Shown in pieces: positions 51,437 through 59,801 of a DNA stretch of 64,000 nt (its first letter is position 1; each line of letters starts with the position of its first letter). Below the pieces are notes generated by a model, which did not search any database, had not been told where the DNA came from, and was given only the letters and a program-made list of their open reading frames with translations. The stretch spans positions 930,001 to 994,000 of the forward strand of contig NZ_JABEPQ010000002.1 in the NCBI RefSeq assembly GCF_013041615.1, written 5' to 3'. The DNA is from Knoellia koreensis (lineage in GTDB: Bacteria > Actinomycetota > Actinomycetes > Actinomycetales > Dermatophilaceae). The position numbers and the translations under genes are program-made.

Positions 51437-51813
51437 TCGTCCTCGAGGCGCACGATGTCGGCCTCGTCGAACTCACCGAACGCGACCTCGAGGAGGCGCC
51501 CCGGCTGGTCACCCTTGTTGGCCATGCGGTGCACGGCGCCCACCGGCACCCACACCGACTCGCCCGGCTCGGCGCTCCAGGTGCGGTCGCCCACGGTGAC
51601 CTCGATCGGCACGTCGAGCACCTGCCAGAACTCGCCGCGGTGGTCGTGGGTCTGCAGCGACAACCGGTGCCCGGGCTCGACGGTGATGATCTTGACGGTG
51701 ACGCGCTCGTTGGACACGAACTGCTGGAAGTTCCCCCACGGCCGCTCGACCCGGAAGATCCCGTCTCGCGGGTCGGCGAGCTGCTCGAGCTGGTCGGTCT
51801 GCTGGTCTGGCAT
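51424..51813 (-). CDS. Cupin, mannose-6-phosphate isomerase type II-like
   Basis: 129 residues forming a single cupin barrel: RPWGNFQQFVSNERVTVKII, then LSLQTHDHRGEFWQVL (two His and a Glu metal site) and GAVHRMANKG (third His). Resembles the C-terminal isomerase half of ManC without the transferase. AGGGGGAG five bases before ATG 51813 fixes the start. Confidence 0.82.
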   Translation of the reverse strand: MPDQQTDQLEQLADPRDGIFRVERPWGNFQQFVSNERVTVKIITVEPGHRLSLQTHDHRGEFWQVLDVPIEVTVGDRTWSAEPGESVWVPVGAVHRMANKGDQPGRLLEVAFGEFDEADIVRLEDDYAR

Positions 51814-51875
51814 TGGTCTCCCCCTGCGAGAGTCGGCGCCACCCCGTGTGGTCGCCGTGAAGTCGTGGTCCTCGT

Positions 51876-52208
51876 TCACCACGGCCCGTAGGGTCCCATG
51901 CGCTGGCCCCCACGGCCCCCACTCACCTGACGTAGAGCCGGTCTCACATCAGCGAGGTAGATCGCGGCGCCGACGAAGCCGATCAGCCCGATCGAGAACA
52001 GCAGCCCGCTGTTGATCGACACGAAGCCGAACACCGCGGCGAGCGCCGTGACGATGGTCCAGAACTTCTTCGTCCGCTTCCCGGCGGCGACGAACGCGTC
52101 CGGCCGGTTGCGCAGGCAGTCGACGAGCGCGAACAGCTCCGCCCCGAAGGCGGCGAGGCTGAGCAGCAGGACGACGATGCTCTGGGCACTGCCGATCGCG
52201 GAGAACAT
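51876..52208 (-). CDS. DUF2516 membrane protein
   Basis: 110 residues, about three transmembrane helices with the central basic loop GKRTKKFWTIVTALA typical of DUF2516. Function unknown. TAGGCT starts exactly 12 bases before the ATG. The DUF2516/hbhA/XRE neighbourhood is conserved in mycobacteria from memory, here with dtd and asparaginase inserted. Confidence 0.8.
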   Translation of the reverse strand: MFSAIGSAQSIVVLLLSLAAFGAELFALVDCLRNRPDAFVAAGKRTKKFWTIVTALAAVFGFVSINSGLLFSIGLIGFVGAAIYLADVRPALRQVSGGRGGQRMGPYGPW

Positions 52209-52235
52209 GGCGTCAGCCTAATGGGGCCCGCACAC

Positions 52236-52661
52236 TCAGACGTCCACCACCAGCGTGACGGGGCCCTCGTTCACCAGGGCGACCTGCATCATTGCCCCGA
52301 AACGCCCGGTCGCCACCTCGACACCACGCTGGCGCAGCGCCGCCACGACGGCCTCCACGAGCGGCTCGGCCACGGGGCCGGGCGCGGCGGCGTTCCACGA
52401 CGGGCGCCGGCCCTTGCGGGTGTCGGCATAGAGCGTGAACTGGCTGACCACGAGCACCGGTGCACCCTCGTCGAGGACTGACCGCTCGTCGTCCAGGATG
52501 CGCAGCTCGCTGATCTTGCGGGCCATCGTCGCCACCTGCTCGGGCCCGTCGTCGTGGGTGACGCCGACGAGGGCGAGCAGGCCGGGGCGCGTGATCTCGC
52601 CGACGACCTCACCGTCGACGGTCACCGAGGCTCGGCTGACGCGTTGCAGCACCGCGCGCAC
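52236..52661 (-). CDS. dtd: D-aminoacyl-tRNA deacylase
   Basis: 141 residues. The two active-site motifs are [17 protein letters not shown] (SQFTL) and [14 protein letters not shown] (NxGPVT). It removes D-amino acids or glycine from mischarged tRNA. GTG start 14 bases after the asparaginase stop, so the two share a transcript. Confidence 0.94.
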   Translation of the reverse strand: MRAVLQRVSRASVTVDGEVVGEITRPGLLALVGVTHDDGPEQVATMARKISELRILDDERSVLDEGAPVLVVSQFTLYADTRKGRRPSWNAAAPGPVAEPLVEAVVAALRQRGVEVATGRFGAMMQVALVNEGPVTLVVDV

Positions 52662-52675
52662 GGTTGCGGCCCGCC

Positions 52676-53656
52676 TCAGATGCCCACGGCGACGATCGCG
52701 CCCACGGGCTCGCCGTGGCCGAGCACCGGGGAGTCCTCGAGCTGGGCCAGTGCCGCCGACTCGACCCCGAGCCGGCGCAACGCGGCGGCGAGGATGACCG
52801 GCTTCGCCCGCTGGTAGCCGTCGGCCACCTTGAGGGCGATGCCACGACCGTCGGCCAGCCCCACGGCGTACACCGACTCCGCCCCGTCCTTGGCGATGAG
52901 GCCGGGCGTCGCCTCGATGAGCGCCGTGACGTCGCGGCCGGTGCCGCCGAGGTATGCCGGGTGGCTGCGGATCGCGTCGGCGACCTGGCCCTCGAGGGTG
53001 TCGGGGCCGGCGGACGCGAGGCGGCCGAACGCGCGGGCCAGCCCGGAGAGGGTGACCGCCATGACGGGGGCACCACAGCCGTCGACCGCGGTCGCGGCCA
53101 CGGTGTCGCCGGTGAGCTCCTCGAGCGTGTCCTTGATCGCGACCTGCAACGGGTGGTCGGGCTCGCGGTAGCTCGCGGTGTCCCAGCCGCCCACGACGCA
53201 GGTGGCGAGCATGGCGGCGTGCTTGCCCGAGCAGTTCTGGGTGATGGGGAGCTTGCCGCCGCCGCTGCGGATGACCTCGAGCTTGGCCTCCTCGTTGACC
53301 GGGTAGTCCGGCGTGTTCTGCAGCGCACCCTCGGTGAGCCCGACCGAGGCGAGCATGGCGCGGACGGCCTCGACGTGGAAGTCCTCACCCGAGTGGCTGG
53401 CGGACGCGAGCGCGAGGTGCTCCGGCGGCATGCGCAGGCCGTGGCGCATCATGGCCAGGGTCTGGATCGGCTTGTTCGACGACCGGGGGAAGATCGGGTC
53501 GCGCGTGTTGCCGAGGTCGAGCAGGTGCTCACCGTCGGGGGCGGTCGCGACGACCGACGCGCGGTGCGCCGACTCGATGAAGCCGCCCCGGACGTAGTGC
53601 GCGAGGACGGGCGCGTCGGCGAGGACGGCAGGGGTTTGGGGGTCCACGGAACTCAC
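52676..53656 (-). CDS. Asparaginase II family protein
   Basis: 326 residues of the bacterial asparaginase_II family, unrelated to the E. coli enzymes. [33 protein letters not shown] and [14 protein letters not shown] (Ser-Gly-Lys-His) are family signatures. It should convert asparagine to aspartate, though few members are tested. GTG with TAGGGT 12 bases upstream. Confidence 0.87.
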   Translation of the reverse strand: MSSVDPQTPAVLADAPVLAHYVRGGFIESAHRASVVATAPDGEHLLDLGNTRDPIFPRSSNKPIQTLAMMRHGLRMPPEHLALASASHSGEDFHVEAVRAMLASVGLTEGALQNTPDYPVNEEAKLEVIRSGGGKLPITQNCSGKHAAMLATCVVGGWDTASYREPDHPLQVAIKDTLEELTGDTVAATAVDGCGAPVMAVTLSGLARAFGRLASAGPDTLEGQVADAIRSHPAYLGGTGRDVTALIEATPGLIAKDGAESVYAVGLADGRGIALKVADGYQRAKPVILAAALRRLGVESAALAQLEDSPVLGHGEPVGAIVAVGI

Positions 53657-53684
53657 CCGCCGACCCTATCGACCCCCCGCGCCC

Positions 53685-53746
53685 CAGCTTTTCCGCGTCA
53701 TGCGCAAAAGCGAGCCTCCCTCGGGAACATTTCCCGAGGGAGGCTC
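53685..53746. terminator. Repeat-linked hairpin after the hbhA-like gene
   Basis: Begins with CAGCTTTTCCGCGTCATGCG (53685-53704), a 20-mer found identically at 61747. Next is a perfect 16-bp stem (53712-53727 with 53731-53746; GAGCCTCCCTCGGGAA arm) with a 3-base loop, 55 bases downstream of the hbhA-like stop on the minus strand. Confidence 0.75.
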
Positions 53747-53801
53747 ACAGTTCCCGAGCGAAGCGCGCGGACTGCGCTTCACGCCCGAGTGAGGACCAGG
53801 C

Positions 53802-54488
53802 TCAGTCGCCGACCTTGGTGGCGGCGGCCTTGGTGGCCTTCTTGCTGGCGGCAGCGGTCTTGCGGGCACCGGTGGTGGTGCTCTTGGCCGCGGTGCGGGT
53901 GCGGGCCGCGCTCTTCTTGGTGGTGGTGGCGGTGCGCTTGGCCGCGGTGCGGGTGCGCTTGGTGGCGGTCTTGACCGCGGTGGCGGCCTCGGCGGTCTCG
54001 TCGACGACGGACTCGGCGATGGCGTCGGCGGCCGCGACGGCCTCCTTGCGGCCGGTGGTCAGCGTGGCCTTGGCCGAGCGCTGGATGTCGGAGGCCGACT
54101 TGCGGGCGGTGGTGACGGCACCCTTGCCGAGCGCGAAGGTGGCCTCGGCCTGAGCGATGAGGTCCTTGGTCGACTTCTGGGTGCGGACGCGCTTGACCAG
54201 CTTCTCACCGCGGGCGGCGATGGTCTCGTACTCGTCCTGGGCCTTGCTCGCGAGCTCGAGGCTGCGGTTCAGGGCCACGGCGGGGAGCTCCTTGACCTGC
54301 TTGGTCGCGGCGTCGATCGCGGTCTCGGCCTTGGCCTGCAGCTTGGCGGGCTTGAGCTCGGCGCGACGGGCCTCGGCGCGGTCGCCCGCCTCGCGGATCT
54401 TCTCGACCGCGAGGTCGGTGAGGCCCACGGCGTAGAAGACGGGGGTCGTGTCGGTCACGGTCTTGCGGATGTCGGCAGCCAGTGCCAT
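53802..54488 (-). CDS. HbhA-like (heparin-binding hemagglutinin) protein
   Basis: 228 residues. An N-terminal helical/coiled-coil region (about 1-130; TDLAVEKIREAGDRAEARR, AQDEYETIAARGEKLVKRVR) is followed by a Lys/Arg/Ala/Thr-rich tail of about 60 residues (TKRTRTAAKRTATTTKKS). This matches mycobacterial HbhA, whose basic tail binds glycosaminoglycans, and which also influences lipid inclusions. No signal peptide. In a likely environmental organism, a lipid- or DNA-associated role is as plausible as adhesion. AGGAGA precedes ATG 54488. Confidence 0.8.
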   Translation of the reverse strand: MALAADIRKTVTDTTPVFYAVGLTDLAVEKIREAGDRAEARRAELKPAKLQAKAETAIDAATKQVKELPAVALNRSLELASKAQDEYETIAARGEKLVKRVRTQKSTKDLIAQAEATFALGKGAVTTARKSASDIQRSAKATLTTGRKEAVAAADAIAESVVDETAEAATAVKTATKRTRTAAKRTATTTKKSAARTRTAAKSTTTGARKTAAASKKATKAAATKVGD

Positions 54489-54502
54489 GGGGATCTCCTT
54501 GA

Positions 54503-55036
54503 TCATCGGGTGGTCTTGCTGGAACGCCCGCCGGTGGCCGGCTTGCGAGTTGCCTTGGTGGGCTTGGGTTTCGGCGCCTTTGCCGTCTTGGGTGTTGCCG
54601 TCCTGGGTGTTGCGGCGCGGTCGGCGGCGGCCTTGGCCAGGTCGCGTGTCGACTCCCGTGTCGAGGCGGAGTCACCGGCCTCGACGAACGAGTCGTAGAT
54701 GTCGATGAGGGTGCGCCGCTGCCGGTCGGTGAGGGCCGGGTCGGACTTGATGACCGCACGGGTGTCGAGCGGCCCGACCCCGGAGCCGTGGCGCTCGTCG
54801 AGGATGCCGGCTTGCACGTAGAGCGACTCGGCGGAGACCTCGAGGCCCTTCGCGAGCTGCTGGAGGATCTCGGCGCTCGGCTTCTTCAGCCCGCGCTCGA
54901 TCTGCGACAGGTAGGGGTTGGAGATGCCGGCGAGGTCCGCGAGCTGGCGCAGCGAGAGCCGGGCGGACTGACGCTGCTCGCGCAGGTAGTCACCGAGGCT
55001 GTTGCTGCCCAACGGGTTCAGCGGGATCCGGCTCAC
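54503..55036 (-). CDS. XRE-family regulator upstream of the hbhA-like gene
   Basis: 177 residues. N-terminal Cro/XRE HTH (LREQRQSARLSLRQLADLAGISNPYLSQIERG), a middle helical part, and a Lys/Pro/Thr-rich C-terminal tail that resembles the tail of the adjacent protein. It is followed after 14 bases by the hbhA-like gene, the same order as in mycobacteria, so it probably controls that gene. GTG start with a close GGAGG. Confidence 0.85.
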   Translation of the reverse strand: MSRIPLNPLGSNSLGDYLREQRQSARLSLRQLADLAGISNPYLSQIERGLKKPSAEILQQLAKGLEVSAESLYVQAGILDERHGSGVGPLDTRAVIKSDPALTDRQRRTLIDIYDSFVEAGDSASTRESTRDLAKAAADRAATPRTATPKTAKAPKPKPTKATRKPATGGRSSKTTR

Positions 55037-55180
55037 GCCTCCATCATGCTTGCTCTAGTTAGCAGGATGCAAACTCAAGACAGCGTGATGGTGACCACAC
55101 GGCGTATTCAGGCGGCGGAAAAATCGCCTTGTGTGGGCGGTAGCGACGCGAGGGGCGGCGCCAACGTGCCTTTTGCGGGG

Positions 55181-56020
55181 TCAGCGACGGGGCTTGATGG
55201 CCAGGAGGGTGCGCGCGTCGTCGGTGGACATGGCCGGGCGCTGCATGACCTCGGCGAGGTGGGCGGCGCGCTCCACGAGCTGGGCGTTGTGCTCGACGGG
55301 TATGCCGCGGGCGAAGACGACGTTGTCCTCCATCCCCACGCGCAGGTGGCCGCCGGCGGCGAGGGCAGCGGCGGCGATCGGCAGGTGGGTGCGGCCGATG
55401 CCGGTCGCGGACCAGGACGTCACCTCGGCCGGCAGCATCGCGACGCCCGCCATCAGCGCAGCCGGTGTGCCCGGCATACCTCCCGGCACACCGGTGACGA
55501 AGTCGACGTGCACCTTCCCACCGAAGGGGAGGCCGTGCTTGTCGATGAGCCGCGCCAGCGACGCGACGTGCCCGAGGTCGAACAGCTCGAACTCGGGGAC
55601 GACCTCGCGCTCCTGCGCCTGCACGTAGAGGTCGGACATGAAGCCCGACGGGTTGAGGAACACGTCGTCGCCGAAGTTGGTGGTGCCACAGGTGAGCGAG
55701 CACGAGTCGGGTTCGGCGTCGAGGACGGTCAGGCGCTGCTCGAGCGGGTCGTGGACCGAGCCACCGGTGGAGAGCTGGATGACCAGCGACGTCTGCTCGC
55801 GCAGCGCGTCGACCGCGGCCTTGAGGTGGCCGTGGTCGAGGGTGGGCCGGTGCTCGCCGTCGCGGATGTGCAGGTGGATCATCGCCGCGCCTGCGGCCTC
55901 GCACCGCTGCGCGGTCTCGACGAGCTCCTCGAGCGTCGTCGGCAGCTGCGGGAAGTCCGCCTTGTCGAGCTCGGCGCCGGTGGGCGCGACGGTGATCAGG
56001 GTGCCGGGGGTGGTGGCCAT
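55181..56020 (-). CDS. Beta-keto acid cleavage enzyme (DUF849/BKACE)
   Basis: 279 residues, TIM barrel with Zn. IHLHIRDGEHRPT carries the metal-binding His pair; GKVHVDFVTGVPGG and HLRVGMEDNVVFARG are family signatures. BKACE enzymes condense a beta-keto acid with acetyl-CoA and cleave it; the specific substrate is unknown. Start uncertain: ATGs at 56020, 56029 and 56032 are all in frame without a clear ribosome site. Confidence 0.88.
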   Translation of the reverse strand: MATTPGTLITVAPTGAELDKADFPQLPTTLEELVETAQRCEAAGAAMIHLHIRDGEHRPTLDHGHLKAAVDALREQTSLVIQLSTGGSVHDPLEQRLTVLDAEPDSCSLTCGTTNFGDDVFLNPSGFMSDLYVQAQEREVVPEFELFDLGHVASLARLIDKHGLPFGGKVHVDFVTGVPGGMPGTPAALMAGVAMLPAEVTSWSATGIGRTHLPIAAAALAAGGHLRVGMEDNVVFARGIPVEHNAQLVERAAHLAEVMQRPAMSTDDARTLLAIKPRR

Positions 56021-56062
56021 GGGCGCCATCATGGCAGCGAGCCGGCGGCAGCCGAGCACCGG

Positions 56063-57142
56063 TCAGGGCGCGACCACGACCTCCTGCGCGGCGCTGACAC
56101 CACCGGCGTCGAGCGTTGCGTCGACCGGGGTGTTGCGCTTGACCACGGCGAGCGCGATCGGCCCGTCCTCGAAGTGGCGGGCCACCGTGGTGAGCCGCCC
56201 GACCTCGCGCCCGTCGAGGCTGACCGGCGCACCCGCCTCGGGCAGCGTGTGCCCCGAACCGTCGAGGTGCAGGAACACGACCCGGCGCGGCGGACGGCCG
56301 AGGTTGTGCACCCGCGCGATCGTCTCCTGCCCGCGGTAGCAGCCCTTGTGCAGGTGCACGGCCGTGCGCAGCCAGTCGACCTCGTGCGCGATCGTCCGGT
56401 GGTCGGTCTCGAAGCCCAGCCGCGGCCGCCAAGCCGCCACCCGCAGCGCCTCGCTGGCCCAGGTGCCGGCCAGGTCGCGGTCCCCGACCGCGTCGACGAG
56501 GGACTCGCGGGGCACGAGGACCTCACGCCACCGTCGCCCGTGTGCCGGGTGGCCTTCGACCGGGCCGTATGCCGCGGTGTCGCCGACGAGCCCCGGCCAC
56601 GGGTCGACCCACGCGACCGGTTCGCCGGGCTGCGACTCGTTGCCGACGGGTTCGCCGAGGACGGCGATGTCGTCGGTGCGATCGGTCACCTCGACGCGCA
56701 GCATGAACCGCATCGAGTCGAGCCACGCGGCGAGCGCCGGAGCGGTGCCGGGCTCGACGGTGATCCAGGTCGTCTCGCCGTCGTCGACGACGTGCAGGTC
56801 GTGCTCGACATGCCCTTTGGGGCTGAGGACCAGCGCCTCGGTGGAGGTGTGCGGCGCGAGGCCGGTGAGCTGCTGGCTGGTGATCGAGTGCAGCCACGAG
56901 AGCCGGTCGGGGCCGGTGACGGTGACGACGCCTCGGTTGGACAGGTCGACGACGGCCAGACCCTCGGACAGTAGCCGCTGCTCGCGCAGCGGGTCGCCGT
57001 AGTGGGCCGCCACCCCGGCGTCGGCACCCTCGGCCTCGACGGCGCCGGCGCGCTCCAGCAGCGGCGAGCGCCGCGCCGCGCCGGTCTGCTCGACGGTCGC
57101 CTCGGTCGACTCGCCGGTCGGCGACTGGGTCGGCTCGGTCAT
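56063..57142 (-). CDS. ygfZ: YgfZ/GcvT-fold folate-binding protein
   Basis: 359 residues. Tetrahydrofolate-binding GcvT-like fold with the YgfZ signature KGCYRGQETIARVHNLGRPP (Cys present). YgfZ supports iron-sulfur cluster enzymes. The ATG overlaps the fur-family stop (ATGA), so an Fe-S maintenance gene is coupled to a metal or peroxide regulator. Confidence 0.88.
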   Translation of the reverse strand: MTEPTQSPTGESTEATVEQTGAARRSPLLERAGAVEAEGADAGVAAHYGDPLREQRLLSEGLAVVDLSNRGVVTVTGPDRLSWLHSITSQQLTGLAPHTSTEALVLSPKGHVEHDLHVVDDGETTWITVEPGTAPALAAWLDSMRFMLRVEVTDRTDDIAVLGEPVGNESQPGEPVAWVDPWPGLVGDTAAYGPVEGHPAHGRRWREVLVPRESLVDAVGDRDLAGTWASEALRVAAWRPRLGFETDHRTIAHEVDWLRTAVHLHKGCYRGQETIARVHNLGRPPRRVVFLHLDGSGHTLPEAGAPVSLDGREVGRLTTVARHFEDGPIALAVVKRNTPVDATLDAGGVSAAQEVVVAP

Positions 57143-57552
57143 CGGCTGCACTGCGCACACTCCCCGTGGACGGCCATGTGGGTCATGTCAGCGACAAAGC
57201 CCCTGGCCCCCAGAACATTCCCCACGAACGTCTCCGCCAGCTCACGGGGACACTCGTCCACCCGGCCGCACACGCGGCATACGAGGTGGATGTGGGTGGC
57301 GTGATCGGCAAGGTGGTAGCTGGGCGCCTTGTGGTCGAGGTGGGTGTGGGTGACCACGCCCAGCGACTCGAGCGCCTCGAGCGCCCGGTACACGGTCGAG
57401 GCGGCGAGGCGCGCACCACCGTCGGCGGCGACGAGCTCGACGACCTGCTCGGGGGTGACGTGACCCGCGCGGCTCACGGCGTCGAGGACACGCTGGCGTT
57501 GCGGCGTCATCCGCCGCCCCTGGGCCCGCAGCCGGTCACCGACGTCCTGCAT
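57139..57552 (-). CDS. Fur-family regulator
   Basis: 137 residues. N-terminal winged helix (RMTPQRQRVLDAVSR, STVYRALEALESLGVV), dimer domain with HIHLVCRVCG and the closing HGECAQC; the two CxxC pairs form the structural Zn site. Whether it senses iron, zinc or peroxide cannot be told. TACAGT lies 12 bases before ATG 57552, and the divergent LCP gene also starts with a leaderless promoter. Confidence 0.9.
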   Translation of the reverse strand: MQDVGDRLRAQGRRMTPQRQRVLDAVSRAGHVTPEQVVELVAADGGARLAASTVYRALEALESLGVVTHTHLDHKAPSYHLADHATHIHLVCRVCGRVDECPRELAETFVGNVLGARGFVADMTHMAVHGECAQCSR

Positions 57553-57620
57553 CCGTCCACTGTACGGAGGGTGGGTCGAAGCCGGCACGGCACACAGGAA
57601 CGCCCACCTACACTGTGCGC

Positions 57621-58628
57621 GTGCTGGACGACTTCGAGGACACCGAGACCCGGGCGACCGAGCCCCCCAAGCGACGCCGGCGTCGTCGAACGATCGTCGT
57701 GGCGCTGTCGCTGGTCGCCCTGCTCGTGGTGGGGGTGGCCGCGGGCTACCTGTTGCTCCTTAACCAGACCGTCGCGAACAACGTGCAGCACGAGAGCCTG
57801 TTGCCCCAGCCCGACGCGGGCGGGACACCCGGTCCCACCAAGAAGCCCGGCACCAAGGACGCCCAGAACATCCTGTTCATCGGCTCCGACGCGCGCGCCG
57901 GGCTGGCCGGCGCCCGCTCCGACGTCATCGTGCTCATGCACGTCGCCGGCGACCGCAAGACCGTCACGCTCATCCACTTCCCCCGCGACCTCTACGTGGA
58001 CATCCCCGGACGCGGCAAGGACAAGATCAACGCCGCCTTCGCCTACGGTGGCTCGCCGCTGCTCGTGCAGACGTTGCAGAACCTCGTGGGCGTTCCGATC
58101 GACCACGTCGCGATCACCAACTTCGACGGGTTCAAGCGGATGACCGACGCCGTGGGTGGGGTGAACGTCTACGTCGAGGAGCCGAGCACCAGCGGCGGCT
58201 ACACGTTCACCAAGGGCTACCAGCAGATGAACGGCGCGCAGGCCCTCGCCTTCGTGCGGGAGCGCAAGCAGCTCAGCGAGGGCGACATCTCCCGGGGTCG
58301 CCGTCAGCAGGCGTTCATCAAGGCGCTGCTGCTGAAGTCCCTCAGCCGCGACGTCCTCACCAACCCGGTCAAGCTCGCCCAGTTCGTCGACGCGGGCACC
58401 CAGAACCTCATCGTCGACCAGCAGTTCTCCGTCGGGCAGATGCGTAGCCAGGCTCTGTCGCTGCGCAACCTGCGCGGCAAGGACGTCCGGTTCATCACTG
58501 CGCCGTTCACCGGCTTCGGGACCTCACCGCAGGGGGCCTCGATCGACATCCTCGACGAGCCCGGCATGCAGGCGCTCGGCCAGGCGCTCCAGGACGACGA
58601 CCTGGCGAGCTACCGCGACAACGGCTGA
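57621..58628 (+). CDS. LytR-CpsA-Psr family wall polymer ligase
   Basis: 335 residues. Short cytosolic basic stretch, one transmembrane helix (VVALSLVALLVVGVAAGYLL), then an LCP domain: NILFIGSDARAG, SDVIVLMHV, LIHFPRDLYVDIPG (Arg-Asp), and ALAFVRERKQLSEGDISRGRRQQ (phosphate-binding Arg residues). It attaches teichoic acid or arabinogalactan-type polymers to peptidoglycan. TACACT is 12 bases before GTG 57621; GTG 57615 would lie inside the leaderless promoter. Confidence 0.92.
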   Translation: MLDDFEDTETRATEPPKRRRRRRTIVVALSLVALLVVGVAAGYLLLLNQTVANNVQHESLLPQPDAGGTPGPTKKPGTKDAQNILFIGSDARAGLAGARSDVIVLMHVAGDRKTVTLIHFPRDLYVDIPGRGKDKINAAFAYGGSPLLVQTLQNLVGVPIDHVAITNFDGFKRMTDAVGGVNVYVEEPSTSGGYTFTKGYQQMNGAQALAFVRERKQLSEGDISRGRRQQAFIKALLLKSLSRDVLTNPVKLAQFVDAGTQNLIVDQQFSVGQMRSQALSLRNLRGKDVRFITAPFTGFGTSPQGASIDILDEPGMQALGQALQDDDLASYRDNG

Positions 58629-58634
58629 GCACAC

Positions 58635-58667
58635 GGCATACGCCGCCTGCGTCGAGCAAGGTATGCC
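58635..58667. terminator. Inverted pair of GGCATAC motifs after the LCP gene
   Basis: GGCATAC at 58635 and GTATGCC at 58661 could pair as a 7-bp stem with a 19-base loop, between the convergent LCP and nitrobindin genes. A weak terminator at best. Confidence 0.4.
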
Positions 58668-58727
58668 GCGGGGTCGCCGAGGGCCCGCCAGAAGACTCGC
58701 CCAGTCGGCCCGCGCCGGCGCGACCGC

Positions 58728-59225
58728 TCAGGCGACGCGCTTGAGCTCGGCCGACACGTGGCTCTGCAAGGGCTCACCCATGGCGGCCATGTCCATGGCC
58801 CACATGAGGTTGGAGTTGACCAGGCCGTAGAGGCGGTGGCCGGCGTTGTACTCCTTGGAGTTCGGGCTGCGCAGGACGCCGTCGGTGCGCAGCTCGATCT
58901 TGGCCGGCTCGGCCTTGCCGTAGTAGAGCTCGACGATGCCCGTCGGGTGGCTGAGCAACAGCTCGACGTCACCGTCCTCGCCCGGCCGCCAGAACCCGAG
59001 CTCGGTCGCCAGGGGGCGCACCTTGGTGCCCGCCTCGTCGAGGAGCCAGGAGCGGCTCTCCCACTGCAGGAACGGGCGCCCGTCGTGGGTGCAGACGATC
59101 TCCTGGCCGAAGTTGGCCGACTCGATCGTGGGATAGCCCACGACCCCGGCGCCCTCCCAGGTGCCGACGAGCCAGGCCAGCGGTGCGAGCTCCGGCGCGA
59201 GGTCGGTGTCGATCGTGAAGACCAT
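58728..59225 (-). CDS. Nitrobindin-family heme protein
   Basis: 165 residues, ten-strand beta-barrel. LAWLVGTWEGAGVVGYPT is the GTWxGxG signature; the C-terminal LQSHVSAELKRV carries the heme-iron His. Nitrobindins bind ferric heme and handle NO or peroxynitrite. ATG 59225 overlaps the stop of a 32-codon upstream gene (TGATG). Confidence 0.87.
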   Translation of the reverse strand: MVFTIDTDLAPELAPLAWLVGTWEGAGVVGYPTIESANFGQEIVCTHDGRPFLQWESRSWLLDEAGTKVRPLATELGFWRPGEDGDVELLLSHPTGIVELYYGKAEPAKIELRTDGVLRSPNSKEYNAGHRLYGLVNSNLMWAMDMAAMGEPLQSHVSAELKRVA

Positions 59226-59323
59226 CAGCGCGGGGTCTTGACCAGGCGGTAGACGACGAAACCGGCGAACCAGGTCACGACGACCGCGGTGGTGACGAGC
59301 AGGGCGATGAAGAACGTGTGCAC
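59225..59323 (-). CDS. 32-aa single-pass membrane peptide
   Basis: GTG-started ORF encoding HTFFIALLVTTAVVVTWF followed by AGFVVYRLVKTPR: one transmembrane helix and a basic end. TACGAT starts 13 bases upstream, giving a leaderless message, and the stop overlaps the nitrobindin start (TGATG). The layout makes a translated gene likely; it may help nitrobindin sit at the membrane or simply drive its translation. Confidence 0.7.
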   Translation of the reverse strand: MHTFFIALLVTTAVVVTWFAGFVVYRLVKTPR

Positions 59324-59347
59324 CCTTCAGATCGTAGCCTGAGGCCC

Positions 59348-59731
59348 ATGACCAGCTCCCCCGCCGACCCCGCCCGCAGGCTCGTGATCAAGGCCACCTC
59401 CGGCGTCGAGGCGCTCGAGCGGCTCAACCAGGCCCTCACCGTCGCGGCCACCGCCGCGGCCAGCGGTGTCGAGGTGAGCCTGTGGCTCACCGGTGAGGCG
59501 ACGTGGATGGCGGTGCCGGGTCGCGCCGAGCAGGTCGAGCTGCCCCACGCAGCACCGGTGGCCGACCTGCGCGAGGCCGTGCTCGCCACCGGCACGGTGA
59601 CGGTCTGCGGCCAGTGCGCTGCCCGTCGCGACCTCACCGAGGACGACCTCGTCGAGGGGGTCGTGATCCGGGGTGCGGCGGCGTTCGTCGAGGAGGTCAT
59701 GGCGCCGGGCGCGCAGGCGCTCGTCTACTGA
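59348..59731 (+). CDS. DsrE-family protein
   Basis: 127 residues with the DsrE/F-like fold: LVIKATSGVEALERLNQAL, EVSLWLTGEATWM, and TVCGQCAARRDL with two Cys, one of them in the usual sulfur-relay region. Possible role in sulfur transfer; unproven. TAGCCT begins 13 bases upstream and overlaps the -10 of the divergent small gene by two bases. Confidence 0.78.
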   Translation: MTSSPADPARRLVIKATSGVEALERLNQALTVAATAAASGVEVSLWLTGEATWMAVPGRAEQVELPHAAPVADLREAVLATGTVTVCGQCAARRDLTEDDLVEGVVIRGAAAFVEEVMAPGAQALVY

Positions 59732-59801
59732 CCGGCCGCGTCCTGGGCGGGGCCGGTATGCCGTGTGCGCGCCAGCCGTCGAAGGCCGCCCCGGCGCCGG
59801 G

